Positions 25,825 to 34,796 of a stretch of 40,352 nucleotides of DNA are shown here, in pieces; position 1 is the stretch's first letter, and every line of letters starts with the position of its first letter. The stretch is from Hydrogenophaga sp. (GTDB lineage Bacteria; Pseudomonadota; Gammaproteobacteria; Burkholderiales; Burkholderiaceae_C). The stretch covers positions 5,809 through 46,160 of the forward strand of contig NZ_JADMKB010000060.1 in assembly GCF_018780075.1 (NCBI RefSeq), given 5' to 3'. Position numbers and translations under genes: made by a program. The notes under the pieces are model-generated. The model did no database searches, had not been told where the DNA came from, and saw nothing but the letters and a program-made list of their open reading frames with translations.

Positions 25825-26100
25825 TTTCGATTCGTTTTTTGTGTTGCTATCTGGCGGTTGTAGGTGAATTACCCGAATTGACAGCGGGCATGGTGTGTAA
25901 TAGGCGGTCGTGCAAGGGGTTTTTGTCACACATTTGTGTGGTTTGCCCTTCAACGGAAGGTGAGGAAGCGTTTTTTTCATTTCTTCACAGGGATCGAGCG
26001 AACGGGTCCGCAATACTCGACAAGGAGCCATCTCCCTGTTGGGTGGGGATTCCGGCCGCTGTCCGATGGCCATTTTTTTGTTTTTTTGGAGTTTTTTTCA
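25825..26100 (+). promoter_or_regulatory. Long leader/promoter region of the outer-membrane protein gene
   Basis: No gene is supported in this stretch. It has a TTGACA at 25878-25883 with a TAATAG 14 bases later, a short spacing for a sigma-70 promoter. A perfect palindrome CACACATTTGTGTG (25927-25940) could be an operator or a leader hairpin. Just before the start codon come three runs of seven T, with GGAG between the last two acting as the ribosome-binding site. The long leader and T runs are notable, but no function is demonstrated. Confidence 0.4.
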
Positions 26101-27165
26101 ATGACTTTCAACCTACGAAGCGTTGCAATCGCCACCATGTTGGCTGCTGGCGCAACCGCCGCTGCGGCGCAAACCAATGTCATCAAAGACGCCGACGGCA
26201 ATGTGGGCTACGCCACCGCCGAAGCGTGTGATGCTGCGGTGCTCGACGGTTCCGCCAAGTTCTATACCCCCTCCACCCGCATGGCGCCCAAGCGCCGCGC
26301 CGGCGAAGCCACGGTGACCGGCATGACCCTCAAGGACCTGGGTGCCGAATACAACCGCGGCGCCTGTGACAAGGGCGCTCCGCACGCCTTTGGCCGCGGC
26401 GGCGTGAGCAAGGCGCTTCAGGGTCGCTGGATTCCGTACAGCGCCTCCATGCCGATCAATGCCTACAAGGACAAGAGCGGCAAGATCGTGCGCGTGACCA
26501 TGCGCGACTGCGACAACAACTTCTCTGGCCTGTTCCCACGCGGCGTGCCGGCTCCGGCACCCAAGGCTGCCGCTCCTGTGGCACCGGTCGTCGTCGCACC
26601 CGCTCCGGTGGCGGTCGCTCCTGCTCCGGTGGTGGCGGCTCCTGCGCCAGCGCCGGTGGCCAAGCCTGCCGTGGTCGCCTTCCCGTATGTGTTCGGTACC
26701 CTGGGTGCCCAGCGCGATCTGATCGGCAACGACGCCGTCAACGGCATCGCCCAGCACGATGACCACGACTCGAAGCTGGCCCTGCAAGCCGGTGCCGGTT
26801 ACCAGTTCAACAAGCTGTGGGGCGCGGAAGCCTTCGTGCAAGCTGGCAAACGCCTGAACTACGAAAACGGCTTCGAGTCCCAGGCTCGCACGCTGGGCCT
26901 GCGCGCCACCGTGGGCCAGGACATCGGCGAGGCAGCCCGCGTGTTTGCCAAGTTGGGCGTCGCTCGCGTGGACCATCCGCAAGACACGGCCGGCTCGGCC
27001 CAAACCCGCCCGACCGTGGGTCTGGGTGTGACGTACAACCTGAGCAACAACCTGGCGCTGCGTGGTGACTTTGACCACTACGTCAAGAAGAGCACCAGCT
27101 CCGGCCAGGACTGGAAAGCGCTGAACTACGTGGGCATCGGCCTGCAGTATTCGTTCAAGCCTTGA
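26101..27165 (+). CDS. Outer-membrane beta-barrel protein with N-terminal periplasmic domain and Pro/Ala linker
   Basis: The 354-residue protein begins with a Sec signal peptide (cleavage after about residue 23, ...TAAAA). An N-terminal domain of about 115 residues carries spaced Cys (EACDAAV, RGACDKG, RDCDNNF). Then comes a Pro/Ala/Val linker (about residues 150-195), and a C-terminal part with alternating strands that ends in QYSFKP, an outer-membrane insertion-type terminus. The C-terminal part resembles the small OmpA-like barrel family. The N-terminal domain is not familiar to me. GGAG precedes the ATG at 26101. It is monocistronic, flanked by terminators. A structural or adhesive outer-membrane role is plausible. 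Confidence 0.75.
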   Translation: MTFNLRSVAIATMLAAGATAAAAQTNVIKDADGNVGYATAEACDAAVLDGSAKFYTPSTRMAPKRRAGEATVTGMTLKDLGAEYNRGACDKGAPHAFGRGGVSKALQGRWIPYSASMPINAYKDKSGKIVRVTMRDCDNNFSGLFPRGVPAPAPKAAAPVAPVVVAPAPVAVAPAPVVAAPAPAPVAKPAVVAFPYVFGTLGAQRDLIGNDAVNGIAQHDDHDSKLALQAGAGYQFNKLWGAEAFVQAGKRLNYENGFESQARTLGLRATVGQDIGEAARVFAKLGVARVDHPQDTAGSAQTRPTVGLGVTYNLSNNLALRGDFDHYVKKSTSSGQDWKALNYVGIGLQYSFKP

Positions 27166-27192
27166 GCGCTGCCTGACGGTCATCCGTGACCG

Positions 27193-27243
27193 AGCCGCCG
27201 AGCGAACCGCACACACACTGCGGGGCGCTCGGCGGCTTTTTTT
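27193..27243 (+). terminator. Long rho-independent terminator after the outer-membrane protein gene
   Basis: GCCGCCGAGCG (27194-27204) pairs with CGCTCGGCGGC (27226-27236), with an inner CCGCA/TGCGG stem, and ends in seven T. Confidence 0.93.
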
Positions 27244-27330
27244 GGGACCAACCCGACCCCGGGGTTGCCGGCGCAGGCCTGTGGCCAGCGGATTCCCCTC
27301 GAAGGCATCACCCTCGTTGAAAGGTGGTGC

Positions 27331-27345
27331 TGGGATAATCGCGGC
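27331..27345 (+). promoter_or_regulatory. Extended -10 promoter directly before dusA (leaderless start)
   Basis: TGGGATAAT (27331-27339) reads as TGn plus GATAAT, an extended -10 element. It ends six bases before the dusA ATG (27346), so transcription should begin at or within a base or two of the start codon. No Shine-Dalgarno fits in between. Confidence 0.55.
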
Positions 27346-28392
27346 ATGTTGTCTTCTGGTTCTCCGGTGTCCGATGTCCCTTCGGCGCCCGCTTCCTCTT
27401 TCTGGCGCCTGTCTGTTGCCCCCATGATGGGGTGGACCGATCGCCATTGCCGTTTTTTTCACCGGCTGCTGACCCGCCATACGCTGCTGTACACCGAGAT
27501 GGTGACCACCGGTGCGCTGATCCACGGCAACGCGGCGCAACACCTGCATTTCAATGGGGAGGAACACCCCGTGGCCCTGCAGCTGGGCGGCAGCGAGCCG
27601 GCCGACCTGGCGCAGTGCGCGAAGCTGGGCCAGGACCGTGGCTACGACGAAATCAACCTCAATTGCGGTTGCCCGAGCGAGCGCGTGTTGCGTGGTGCTT
27701 TCGGGGCCTGCCTGATGGGCGAAGCCGAACTGGTTCGCGACGGCGTGAAAGCCATGGTGGATGCGGTGGACATTCCGGTCACGGTCAAGCACCGGATCGG
27801 CATCGACAAGGTCGAGAGCTACGACTTCGTGCGCGATTTTGTGGGCACCGTGGCCGAAGGGGGTTGCAACACCTTCCTGGTGCATGCCCGCAACGCCTGG
27901 CTCCAGGGCCTTTCGCCGAAAGAGAACCGCGAAATCCCGCCGCTGCGCTACGAACTGGCCTACCAGCTCAAACGCGATTTCCCGCACCTCACCATCGCGG
28001 TCAACGGCGGCATCACCACCAACTCGCAGATCGCTGAGCACTTGGCGCAGGTGGACGGTGTGATGGTCGGTCGCGAGGCCTACCACAACCCCTGGCTCAT
28101 GGTGGACTGGGACGCCCGTTTCTATGGCGACCCGTCACGCGAAGCACCCGCGCGCGACGCGGTGGAGCTGGCCATGGTGGATTACATGGAGCGTGCCCAC
28201 GCCGAAGACGGCGTGAACTGGTACTCCGTCGCCAGCCACATGCTGGGCCTGCGCCACGGTCTGCACGGCGCGCGCAAGTGGCGCCAGGTCTGGAGCGACC
28301 ACCGCCTGAAACCCCTGCCGCCGCGAGAGGTGTGGGCCATGGCCCAGGTCCACGTCCGCTCGCAGACCGATGCGGTGGTGGCCGAGGCCTGA
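27346..28392 (+). CDS. dusA: tRNA-dihydrouridine(20/20a) synthase DusA
   Basis: The 348-residue flavoprotein reduces uridine in the D loop of tRNA using FMN and NADPH. APMMGWTDRHCR (25-36) is the FMN-binding start. NLNCGCPSERVLRGAFGACLM contains the catalytic Cys109. KHRIGID and the C-terminal SHMLGLRHGLHGARKWRQ are DusA features rather than DusB or DusC. The start at 27346 is chosen because it follows an extended -10 box, and it gives an 18-residue lead before the conserved core. It is a single gene between terminator and operon. Confidence 0.93.
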   Translation: MLSSGSPVSDVPSAPASSFWRLSVAPMMGWTDRHCRFFHRLLTRHTLLYTEMVTTGALIHGNAAQHLHFNGEEHPVALQLGGSEPADLAQCAKLGQDRGYDEINLNCGCPSERVLRGAFGACLMGEAELVRDGVKAMVDAVDIPVTVKHRIGIDKVESYDFVRDFVGTVAEGGCNTFLVHARNAWLQGLSPKENREIPPLRYELAYQLKRDFPHLTIAVNGGITTNSQIAEHLAQVDGVMVGREAYHNPWLMVDWDARFYGDPSREAPARDAVELAMVDYMERAHAEDGVNWYSVASHMLGLRHGLHGARKWRQVWSDHRLKPLPPREVWAMAQVHVRSQTDAVVAEA

Positions 28393-28584
28393 TTTCGGAC
28401 GGCGGGACTGAACTTTTCTGAGACAGCTTCCTCACACGCAGAGGGCTCGCCGAAACCAATGACATCAGATGCGGCAGGTCCTGATCGGGCGGTGGTTGCG
28501 TGTCGCCCGACACCGGCGTCGGCGGGGAGCGGGCCTGGACGCGGGTGACCTTCCGATTGGCGACCGCTCCGTCTTGGAGGTTGT

Positions 28585-30507
28585 ATGGACGTCGTCCGTC
28601 ATTTCCTGAACCGCTACGAGCAGGCACGCGAGGAAGAGCTGTCGATCGAAGACTACCTCGACGCCTGCAAGCGGGATCCACTGGTCTACGCCACCGCGGC
28701 GGAACGCATGCTGGTGGCGATCGGCGAGCCGGAGTTGTTCGACACCCGGCACGACCAGCGGCTGTCGCGCATTTTCGGCAACAAGGTCATCAAGATCTAC
28801 CCGGCGTTCCGGGACTTCTATGGCCTGGAGGAGCCGATCGAACAGGTGGTGTCCTACTTCCGCCACGGCGCGCAAGGGCTGGAAGAACGCAAGCAGATCC
28901 TCTACCTGCTGGGCCCGGTGGGCGGTGGCAAGTCCTCGATCGCCGAGCGCCTGAAGCAGCTCATGGAGCAGGTGCCGTTCTACGCGCTCAAGGACTCACC
29001 GGTCAACGAATCGCCGCTCGGCCTGTTCAACGCGGCCGAAGATGGCCCGTTGCTCGAATCGCAGTACGGGATTGCGCCGCGTTACCTGGGGCGGGTGATG
29101 TCGCCCTGGGCGGTCAAGCGGCTGGAAGAGTTCGGCGGTGACATCCGGCGCTTCCGTGTCGTCAAGCGTTTCCCGTCGGTGTTGCGCCAGATCGCGATCG
29201 CCAAGACCGAACCGGGCGACGAAAACAACCAGGACATTTCTTCGCTGGTCGGCAAGATCGACATCCGCAAGCTGGAGACCTTTGCCCAGGACGACCCGGA
29301 CGCCTACAGCTATTCGGGCGGCCTGTGCCTGGCCAACCAGGGGCTGCTGGAGTTCGTGGAGATGTTCAAGGCGCCGATCAAGGTGCTGCACCCCCTGCTG
29401 ACCGCCACCCAGGAAGGCAACTTCAAGGGCACCGAAGGCTTTGGTGCGATACCGTTTGACGGCATCGTGATGGCGCACTCCAACGAAAGCGAGTGGAAGG
29501 CGTTTCGCAACAACAAGAACAACGAAGCGTTTCTGGACCGGATCTACATCGTCAAGGTGCCGTACTGCCTGCGGGTCTCGGAGGAGATCAAGATCTACGA
29601 GAAGCTGATCCGCAACTCCTCGCTGGCTCAGGCCATCTGCTCCCCCGGCACGCTGAAGATGCTGGCGCAGTTTGCGGTGTTCACCCGCCTCAAGGAGCCG
29701 GAAAACTCCAGCATCTTCAGCAAGTTGCAGGTGTACGACGGCGAGAACCTGAAAGACACCGACCCCAAGGCCAAGAGTTTCCAGGAGTACCGCGACTACG
29801 CCGGGGTGGACGAGGGCATGACCGGCATTTCCACCCGCTTCGCGTTCAAGATCCTGTCCAAGGTGTTCAACTTCGACAGCACCGAGGTGGCGGCCAACCC
29901 GGTGCACCTGATGTATGTGCTGGAGCAGCAGATCGAGCGCGAACAGTTCGCCGCCGAAACCGAACAGAAATACCTCAGCTTCATCAAGGAGACGCTGGCG
30001 GTGCGCTACGCCGAGTTCATCGGCAAGGAAATCCAGACCGCCTACCTGGAGTCGTATTCCGAATACGGCCAGAACATTTTCGACCGCTACGTGACCTACG
30101 CCGACTTCTGGATCCAGGACCAGGAGTACCGAGACACCGACACCGGCGAAATTTTCGACCGCTCCTCGCTCAACGCCGAGCTGGAGAAGATCGAGAAGCC
30201 CGCCGGCATCAGCAACCCGAAGGACTTCCGCAACGAGATCGTCAATTTCGTGCTGCGTGCGCGGGCCAACAACGCGGGCAAGAACCCGCTGTGGACCAGC
30301 TACGAAAAGCTGCGCGCGGTGATCGAGAAGAAGATGTTCTCCAACACCGAAGACCTGTTGCCGGTGATCTCGTTCAATGCCAAGGCCAGCGCCGACGAGC
30401 AGAAGAAGCACGAAGACTTTGTCAATCGCATGGTCGACAAGGGCTACACCACACGCCAGGTCCGGCTGCTGTGCGACTGGTACCTGCGCGTGCGCAAGAG
30501 TTCGTGA
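28585..30507 (+). CDS. prkA: PrkA/YeaG serine protein kinase
   Basis: The 640-residue protein matches PrkA/YeaG. An N-terminal AAA+ domain has a Walker A loop LLGPVGGGKSS (Lys116), followed by the PrkA C-terminal kinase-like domain. Diagnostic stretches are SPVNESPLGLFN, QEGNFKGTEGFGAIPFDG and the end TRQVRLLCDWYLRVRKSS. In enterobacteria yeaG-yeaH is induced by stationary phase and nitrogen starvation, and PrkA is involved in sporulation in Bacillus. GGAGG precedes the ATG. It opens a three-gene operon with yeaH and spoVR. The 192-base upstream gap shows no clear sigma-70 promoter. Confidence 0.95.
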   Translation: MDVVRHFLNRYEQAREEELSIEDYLDACKRDPLVYATAAERMLVAIGEPELFDTRHDQRLSRIFGNKVIKIYPAFRDFYGLEEPIEQVVSYFRHGAQGLEERKQILYLLGPVGGGKSSIAERLKQLMEQVPFYALKDSPVNESPLGLFNAAEDGPLLESQYGIAPRYLGRVMSPWAVKRLEEFGGDIRRFRVVKRFPSVLRQIAIAKTEPGDENNQDISSLVGKIDIRKLETFAQDDPDAYSYSGGLCLANQGLLEFVEMFKAPIKVLHPLLTATQEGNFKGTEGFGAIPFDGIVMAHSNESEWKAFRNNKNNEAFLDRIYIVKVPYCLRVSEEIKIYEKLIRNSSLAQAICSPGTLKMLAQFAVFTRLKEPENSSIFSKLQVYDGENLKDTDPKAKSFQEYRDYAGVDEGMTGISTRFAFKILSKVFNFDSTEVAANPVHLMYVLEQQIEREQFAAETEQKYLSFIKETLAVRYAEFIGKEIQTAYLESYSEYGQNIFDRYVTYADFWIQDQEYRDTDTGEIFDRSSLNAELEKIEKPAGISNPKDFRNEIVNFVLRARANNAGKNPLWTSYEKLRAVIEKKMFSNTEDLLPVISFNAKASADEQKKHEDFVNRMVDKGYTTRQVRLLCDWYLRVRKSS

Positions 30508-30550
30508 ACCGCAGGTCCTGAAGGTCCTGACACACGGAAGGCAGGTCAGC

Positions 30551-31825
30551 ATGCTGCAGCAGATCGTCGACCGCCGGCTCTCGGGCAAAAACAAGTCCAT
30601 CGGCAACCGAGAGCGCTTCCTGCGTCGCTACCGCGAGCAGATCCGCGACGCGGTGCGCAAGGCCGTGTCGGGCCGCAGCATCCGGGACATCGAGCAGGGC
30701 GAAGACATCACCTTGCCTCGGCGCGACGTGTCCGAGCCCGTGTTCGGCCACGGGCGGGGCGGGATGCGCGAGTCGGTGCACCCGGGCAACCGCGAGTACG
30801 TGCGGGGCGACCGCATCGACCGGCCAGCCGGTGGCGCCGGCGGCGGCGGTGCGGGCGGGCAGGGCAGCCCGGACGGCCAGGGCGAAGACGATTTTGTCTT
30901 TCGCATCACGCGCGACGAGTTCATGCAGGTGTTCTTCGACGACCTGGCGCTGCCGCATCTGGTGCGCACACAGTTGCTGCCCGACGCGCCCGAATGGAAG
31001 TCGCAGCGCGCGGGCTTCATCTCGGAGGGCAACCCCGCCAGCCTGCACGTGGTGCGGTCCCTGCGCACCGCGCTGGGCCGTCGCATCGCAATGGGGGGCG
31101 ATGTCCGGCGCCTGCTGCACGAACTGCAGACCGAGCTGGCCGATGCCGAGCGCAGCGAAGCCACGCCGCCCACCACGATCCGCCTGCTCAAGGAGCGCAT
31201 CGAGGCCCTGCAGCGCCGGCTGCGGCAGATCCCGTTTCTGGACACGCTGGACCTGCGCTTTCGCAACCGGGTGCGGATCCCGCTGCCCGCGGCCAAGGCG
31301 GTGATGTTCTGCCTGATGGACGTGTCGGGCTCGATGGACGAAGACCGCAAGGACATCGCCAAGCGTTTCTTCATCCTGCTGTACCTGTTTTTGCAGCGGC
31401 ACTACGAACGCACCGATGTGGTCTTCATCCGCCACCACACGCAGGCCGCCGAGGTGAACGAACCGGAGTTCTTCCAGGCCACCGAGAGCGGGGGCACCGT
31501 GGTGTCGAGCGCGCTCACGCTCATGCACGACATCATCCTGGCGCGTTACCCGCCGGGCGACTGGAACATCTACGGCGCCCAGGCCTCGGACGGCGAGAAC
31601 TGGTACAACGATTCGGCCCGCTGCAGCGAGCTGCTGCAGCAGAAGCTGCTGCCGCTGGTGCGCTATTTCGCCTACGTGCAGGTGGCCGGTGACGAGCAGA
31701 ACCTCTGGCAGGAATACACCCGGGTGCGCGAGCAGGACCCCCGGTTGGCCATGCGCAAGATCACCGAGGCCGCCGACATCTACCCGGTGTTCCGGGAACT
31801 GTTCAGAAAGGCAGGCACGGCATGA
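30551..31825 (+). CDS. yeaH: YeaH/YhbH-family protein with VWA-like domain
   Basis: The 424-residue protein is the DUF444/YeaH partner of PrkA. A basic N-terminus (about 1-90) leads to a Gly-rich linker (GGAGGGGAGGQG, 94-105), followed by a von Willebrand A-like domain. Its metal-adhesion site is Asp257, Ser259 and Ser261 in LMDVSGSMDE. It probably acts with PrkA in a signalling complex; the mechanism is not established. It begins 43 bases after prkA, and its end overlaps spoVR by four bases. Confidence 0.93.
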   Translation: MLQQIVDRRLSGKNKSIGNRERFLRRYREQIRDAVRKAVSGRSIRDIEQGEDITLPRRDVSEPVFGHGRGGMRESVHPGNREYVRGDRIDRPAGGAGGGGAGGQGSPDGQGEDDFVFRITRDEFMQVFFDDLALPHLVRTQLLPDAPEWKSQRAGFISEGNPASLHVVRSLRTALGRRIAMGGDVRRLLHELQTELADAERSEATPPTTIRLLKERIEALQRRLRQIPFLDTLDLRFRNRVRIPLPAAKAVMFCLMDVSGSMDEDRKDIAKRFFILLYLFLQRHYERTDVVFIRHHTQAAEVNEPEFFQATESGGTVVSSALTLMHDIILARYPPGDWNIYGAQASDGENWYNDSARCSELLQQKLLPLVRYFAYVQVAGDEQNLWQEYTRVREQDPRLAMRKITEAADIYPVFRELFRKAGTA

Positions 31826-33411
31826 ACGCCCGCTCCGAATCTGCGCCAGTTCCGCCGGATGCCCCGGACGGCTCGGCGCTGGCCGCCCCGCGCCAGACGC
31901 TGCCCTGTCCGTCGGACTGGACCTTTGAGCTGATCGAGACCTACCACGCCGAGATCGCGCGGGTGGCACGGCAGCACGGGCTGGACACCTACCCGGTGCA
32001 GCTGGAGGTGATCACGGCGGAACAGATGATCGACGCCTACGCCTCCGTGGGCATGCCGGTGAACTACCGGCACTGGTCGTTCGGCAAGCAGTTCATCGCC
32101 ACCGAGAAGAACTACCGGCGTGGCCACATGGGGCTGGCCTACGAGATCGTGATCAATTCCGATCCCTGCATCGCCTACCTGATGGAAGAGAACACCATGA
32201 CCATGCAGGCCCTAGTAATCGCGCACGCCTGCTACGGCCACAACTCGTTCTTCAAGGGCAACTACTTGTTCCGCATGTGGACCGACGCGTCGTCGATCAT
32301 CGACTACCTGGTCTACGCCCGGGGCTACGTGAACGAGTGCGAAGAGTTGCACGGTGTGGAGGCGGTCGAGCAGTTGCTCGACGCCTGTCATGCCCTGATG
32401 AGCCACGGCGTGGACCGCTACCGCCGTTCCCAGAAGCCGTCGCTCGCCGAAGAGGAGGCCCGCCGCAAGGACCGCGAAGCCTACCTGCAGCAACAGGTCA
32501 ACGACCTCTGGCGCACCCTGCCCAAGTCCTCGGTCAAGCAGGTGGACAAGTCCAGCCGCCGGTTCCCGGTGGAGCCGGAGGAAAACCTGCTGTATTTCAT
32601 TGAAAAGAACGCCCCGCTGCTCGAACCCTGGCAACGCGAGGTGGTGCGCATCGTGCGCAAGGTGGCTCAGTATTTCTACCCGCAGCGCCAGACCCAGGTG
32701 ATGAACGAAGGCTGGGCCACGTTCTGGCACTACACCCTGCTCAACACCCTGTACGACGAAGGGCGCCTCACCGACGGTTTCATGATCGAGTTCCTGCGTT
32801 CCCACACCAATGTGGTGACCCAGCTGCCGGTCAAGCACCCGGGGTACAGCGGCATCAATCCCTATGCGCTGGGGTTTGCCATGTTCAGCGATCTCAAACG
32901 CATCTGCCAGGACCCCACCGAGGAGGACCGGCGCTGGTTTCCCGACATCGCCGGCTCGGACTGGCACGCGACCTTGGACCACGCCATGCGGCACTTCCGG
33001 GACGAGAGCTTCATCGGCCAGTTCCTGTCGCCGCGGCTGATGCGCGAGATGCACCTGTTTGCGGTCGTTGACGATGAGCACAGCCTCGACCTGGAGGTGT
33101 CGGCCATCCACGACGACGCCGGTTACCGGCGCGTGCGCGAGGCCCTCGCGCGCCAGCACGACCTGAACGAACAGGAACCCAACATCCAGGTCTGGAACGT
33201 CGCGGTGCGGGGCGACCGCTCATTGACGCTGCGCCACATCCGCCAGCACGACCGACCGCTCCAGGACAGCGCCCAGGAGGTGCTCAAGCACGTGGCGCGG
33301 CTCTGGGGCTTCGGGGTTCGGCTGGAGAGCGTGGACCGCCATGGCAAGGTGGTGCAGCACTGGGAGGTGAATCCCCCGGGTATCGATTCCCTGGCCATCA
33401 CCGGCCCGTGA
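31822..33411 (+). CDS. SpoVR family protein (YcgB-like)
   Basis: The 529-residue protein belongs to the SpoVR family, named for a spore-cortex gene but common in non-spore-forming bacteria. Conserved stretches are NYRHWSFGKQFIATEKNYRRGHMGLAYE (in part), MEENTMTMQALVIAHACYGHNSFFKGN and MNEGWATFWHYTLLN. The His and Glu residues in the latter two are suggestive of a metal site, though no activity is proven. The start overlaps the yeaH stop (ATGA), confirming a prkA-yeaH-spoVR operon. The N-terminal 20 residues are an extra Ala/Pro-rich lead. Its 3' end overlaps the converging sqr gene by 14 bases. Confidence 0.94.
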   Translation: MNARSESAPVPPDAPDGSALAAPRQTLPCPSDWTFELIETYHAEIARVARQHGLDTYPVQLEVITAEQMIDAYASVGMPVNYRHWSFGKQFIATEKNYRRGHMGLAYEIVINSDPCIAYLMEENTMTMQALVIAHACYGHNSFFKGNYLFRMWTDASSIIDYLVYARGYVNECEELHGVEAVEQLLDACHALMSHGVDRYRRSQKPSLAEEEARRKDREAYLQQQVNDLWRTLPKSSVKQVDKSSRRFPVEPEENLLYFIEKNAPLLEPWQREVVRIVRKVAQYFYPQRQTQVMNEGWATFWHYTLLNTLYDEGRLTDGFMIEFLRSHTNVVTQLPVKHPGYSGINPYALGFAMFSDLKRICQDPTEEDRRWFPDIAGSDWHATLDHAMRHFRDESFIGQFLSPRLMREMHLFAVVDDEHSLDLEVSAIHDDAGYRRVREALARQHDLNEQEPNIQVWNVAVRGDRSLTLRHIRQHDRPLQDSAQEVLKHVARLWGFGVRLESVDRHGKVVQHWEVNPPGIDSLAITGP

Positions 33412-34687
33412 TCTTGGTCTTGAGCTTGGTGATGCCGATGAAGTCCATGATGATCTTTTCGTAGATCGGTTCGGACGTGCCTTTCTCCATTTTTCGCATG
33501 AAGTACTTCTCGAACGCCACCTTGGCCAGGTGCACCCACTTGCCTTCGCTGAACCAGCTCACGTTGCGCGGCGGGATCTGCGGCAGCGCCACGAAGGCGG
33601 CGCCGGTGTCGCCGAAGTCGGCCAGGCAGACCGTGTTCCAGGTGGCCTTGTGCGTCGGCTCCTGGCCGTCCATCAGTTCGCGGATGTTGTGCGCCGTGGC
33701 CGTGACCATGGACTCGATCATGTAGCCGGTCTTGGGCGTGCCGCACGGGATGGGCGTGACCTCCACCGGCGGGATCGCGACACACACGCCCACGCTGAAG
33801 ATGTTCTTGAACCGGGCGTTGCGCTGGTGGGCGTCGATGGTGATGAAGCCGCGCGGGTTGGTCAGGCCCTCGATGCCGAACACCGCGTCCACCCCTTTGA
33901 AGGCCGGCAGCATCATGCTGTGCTTGAAGGGCAGCACGTGCTCCTTGATGGGCTGGCCCTGGTCGTTGTGCTCGGTCACGTGCATGTTGCCGGCCTCCAC
34001 CCTGGTGGTTTTGGCGTTGCAGATCCACTTGATGTGGCGCTGGCGCAGGGCCGATTCGAGCATGCCCTTGGAGTCACCCACGCCGCCCAGGCCCAAGTGA
34101 CCGATGTAGGGCTCGGGTGTCACGTAGGTCATGGGCACCTGGTCGCGGATCTTGCGCCGGCGCAGGTCGGTGTCCATGATCATCGCGAACTCGTAGGCCG
34201 GGCCGAAACACGACGCGCCTTGCACCGCGCCCACCACGATGGGGCCGGGTGCCTCCACGAATTGGTCCCAGGCGGTCTTGGTGGTTTCGGCGTGGCTCAC
34301 ATGGCAGATTGACTGCGTGTGGCCGCCGTGCGGGCCCAGGCCTTCGACTTCGTCGAACGCCAGCTTGGGGCCGGTGGCGATGACCAGGTAGTCGTAGTCC
34401 ACCCGGCTGCCGTCTTCCAGCTCGATCTGGTTGGCGTCGGGGTGCACTCGCTTGGCGCGCTGGATGATGGACTGAATGCCCTTGCGCTGGAGTGCCGGGG
34501 CGATGTCCACCTCGATGTCCTTGCGTTGGCGCCAGTCCACGGCCACCCAGGGGTTGGAGGGGACGAAATGGAATTTGGGCGCCTCGCTGATCACGGTGAC
34601 CGTGTCACCGGCGCGGGCGAGCGCCTTCATTTCATAGGCCATGGGCATGCCGCCGATGCCGGCGCCCAGAATGACAATGTGAGCCAT
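33398..34687 (-). CDS. sqr: Sulfide:quinone oxidoreductase (type I-like) flavoprotein
   Basis: The 429-residue flavoprotein has the FAD loop GAGIGGMPMAYEM and the second motif YLVIATGPKLAFDEVEGLG. Cys128 and Cys160 (GASCFGP) match the type I SQR redox Cys positions; a third Cys is supplied by Cys302 or Cys315 (TPIPCGTPKTGYM). The C-terminus is amphipathic, suitable for monotopic membrane binding. It oxidises sulfide to polysulfide and passes electrons to quinone, for detoxification or lithotrophy. GGAGA precedes the ATG at 34687. A 16-base palindrome lies upstream. The gene follows the Dyp peroxidase on the same strand but is separated from it by a promoter-like gap. Confidence 0.92.
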   Translation of the reverse strand: MAHIVILGAGIGGMPMAYEMKALARAGDTVTVISEAPKFHFVPSNPWVAVDWRQRKDIEVDIAPALQRKGIQSIIQRAKRVHPDANQIELEDGSRVDYDYLVIATGPKLAFDEVEGLGPHGGHTQSICHVSHAETTKTAWDQFVEAPGPIVVGAVQGASCFGPAYEFAMIMDTDLRRRKIRDQVPMTYVTPEPYIGHLGLGGVGDSKGMLESALRQRHIKWICNAKTTRVEAGNMHVTEHNDQGQPIKEHVLPFKHSMMLPAFKGVDAVFGIEGLTNPRGFITIDAHQRNARFKNIFSVGVCVAIPPVEVTPIPCGTPKTGYMIESMVTATAHNIRELMDGQEPTHKATWNTVCLADFGDTGAAFVALPQIPPRNVSWFSEGKWVHLAKVAFEKYFMRKMEKGTSEPIYEKIIMDFIGITKLKTKITGR

Positions 34688-34752
34688 GGGGTTGTCTCCA
34701 AGTGGTCGGTGTGAGAGTCACTTGGATGATGGATGCCCCTGGGGGTATGTGA

Positions 34753-34768
34753 CTTGACAATTGTCAAG
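34753..34768. promoter_or_regulatory. 16-base perfect palindrome upstream of sqr
   Basis: CTTGACAATTGTCAAG is fully self-complementary and stands 66 bases before the sqr start codon. It holds TTGACA on both strands, so it may be both a -35 element and the site of a dimeric repressor. A nearby CCCCTGGGG at about 34736-34744 adds a second small palindrome. Regulator identity is unknown. Confidence 0.55.
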
Positions 34769-34796
34769 CCCGCTCCCCGGACAAACCCTTGGCCGG

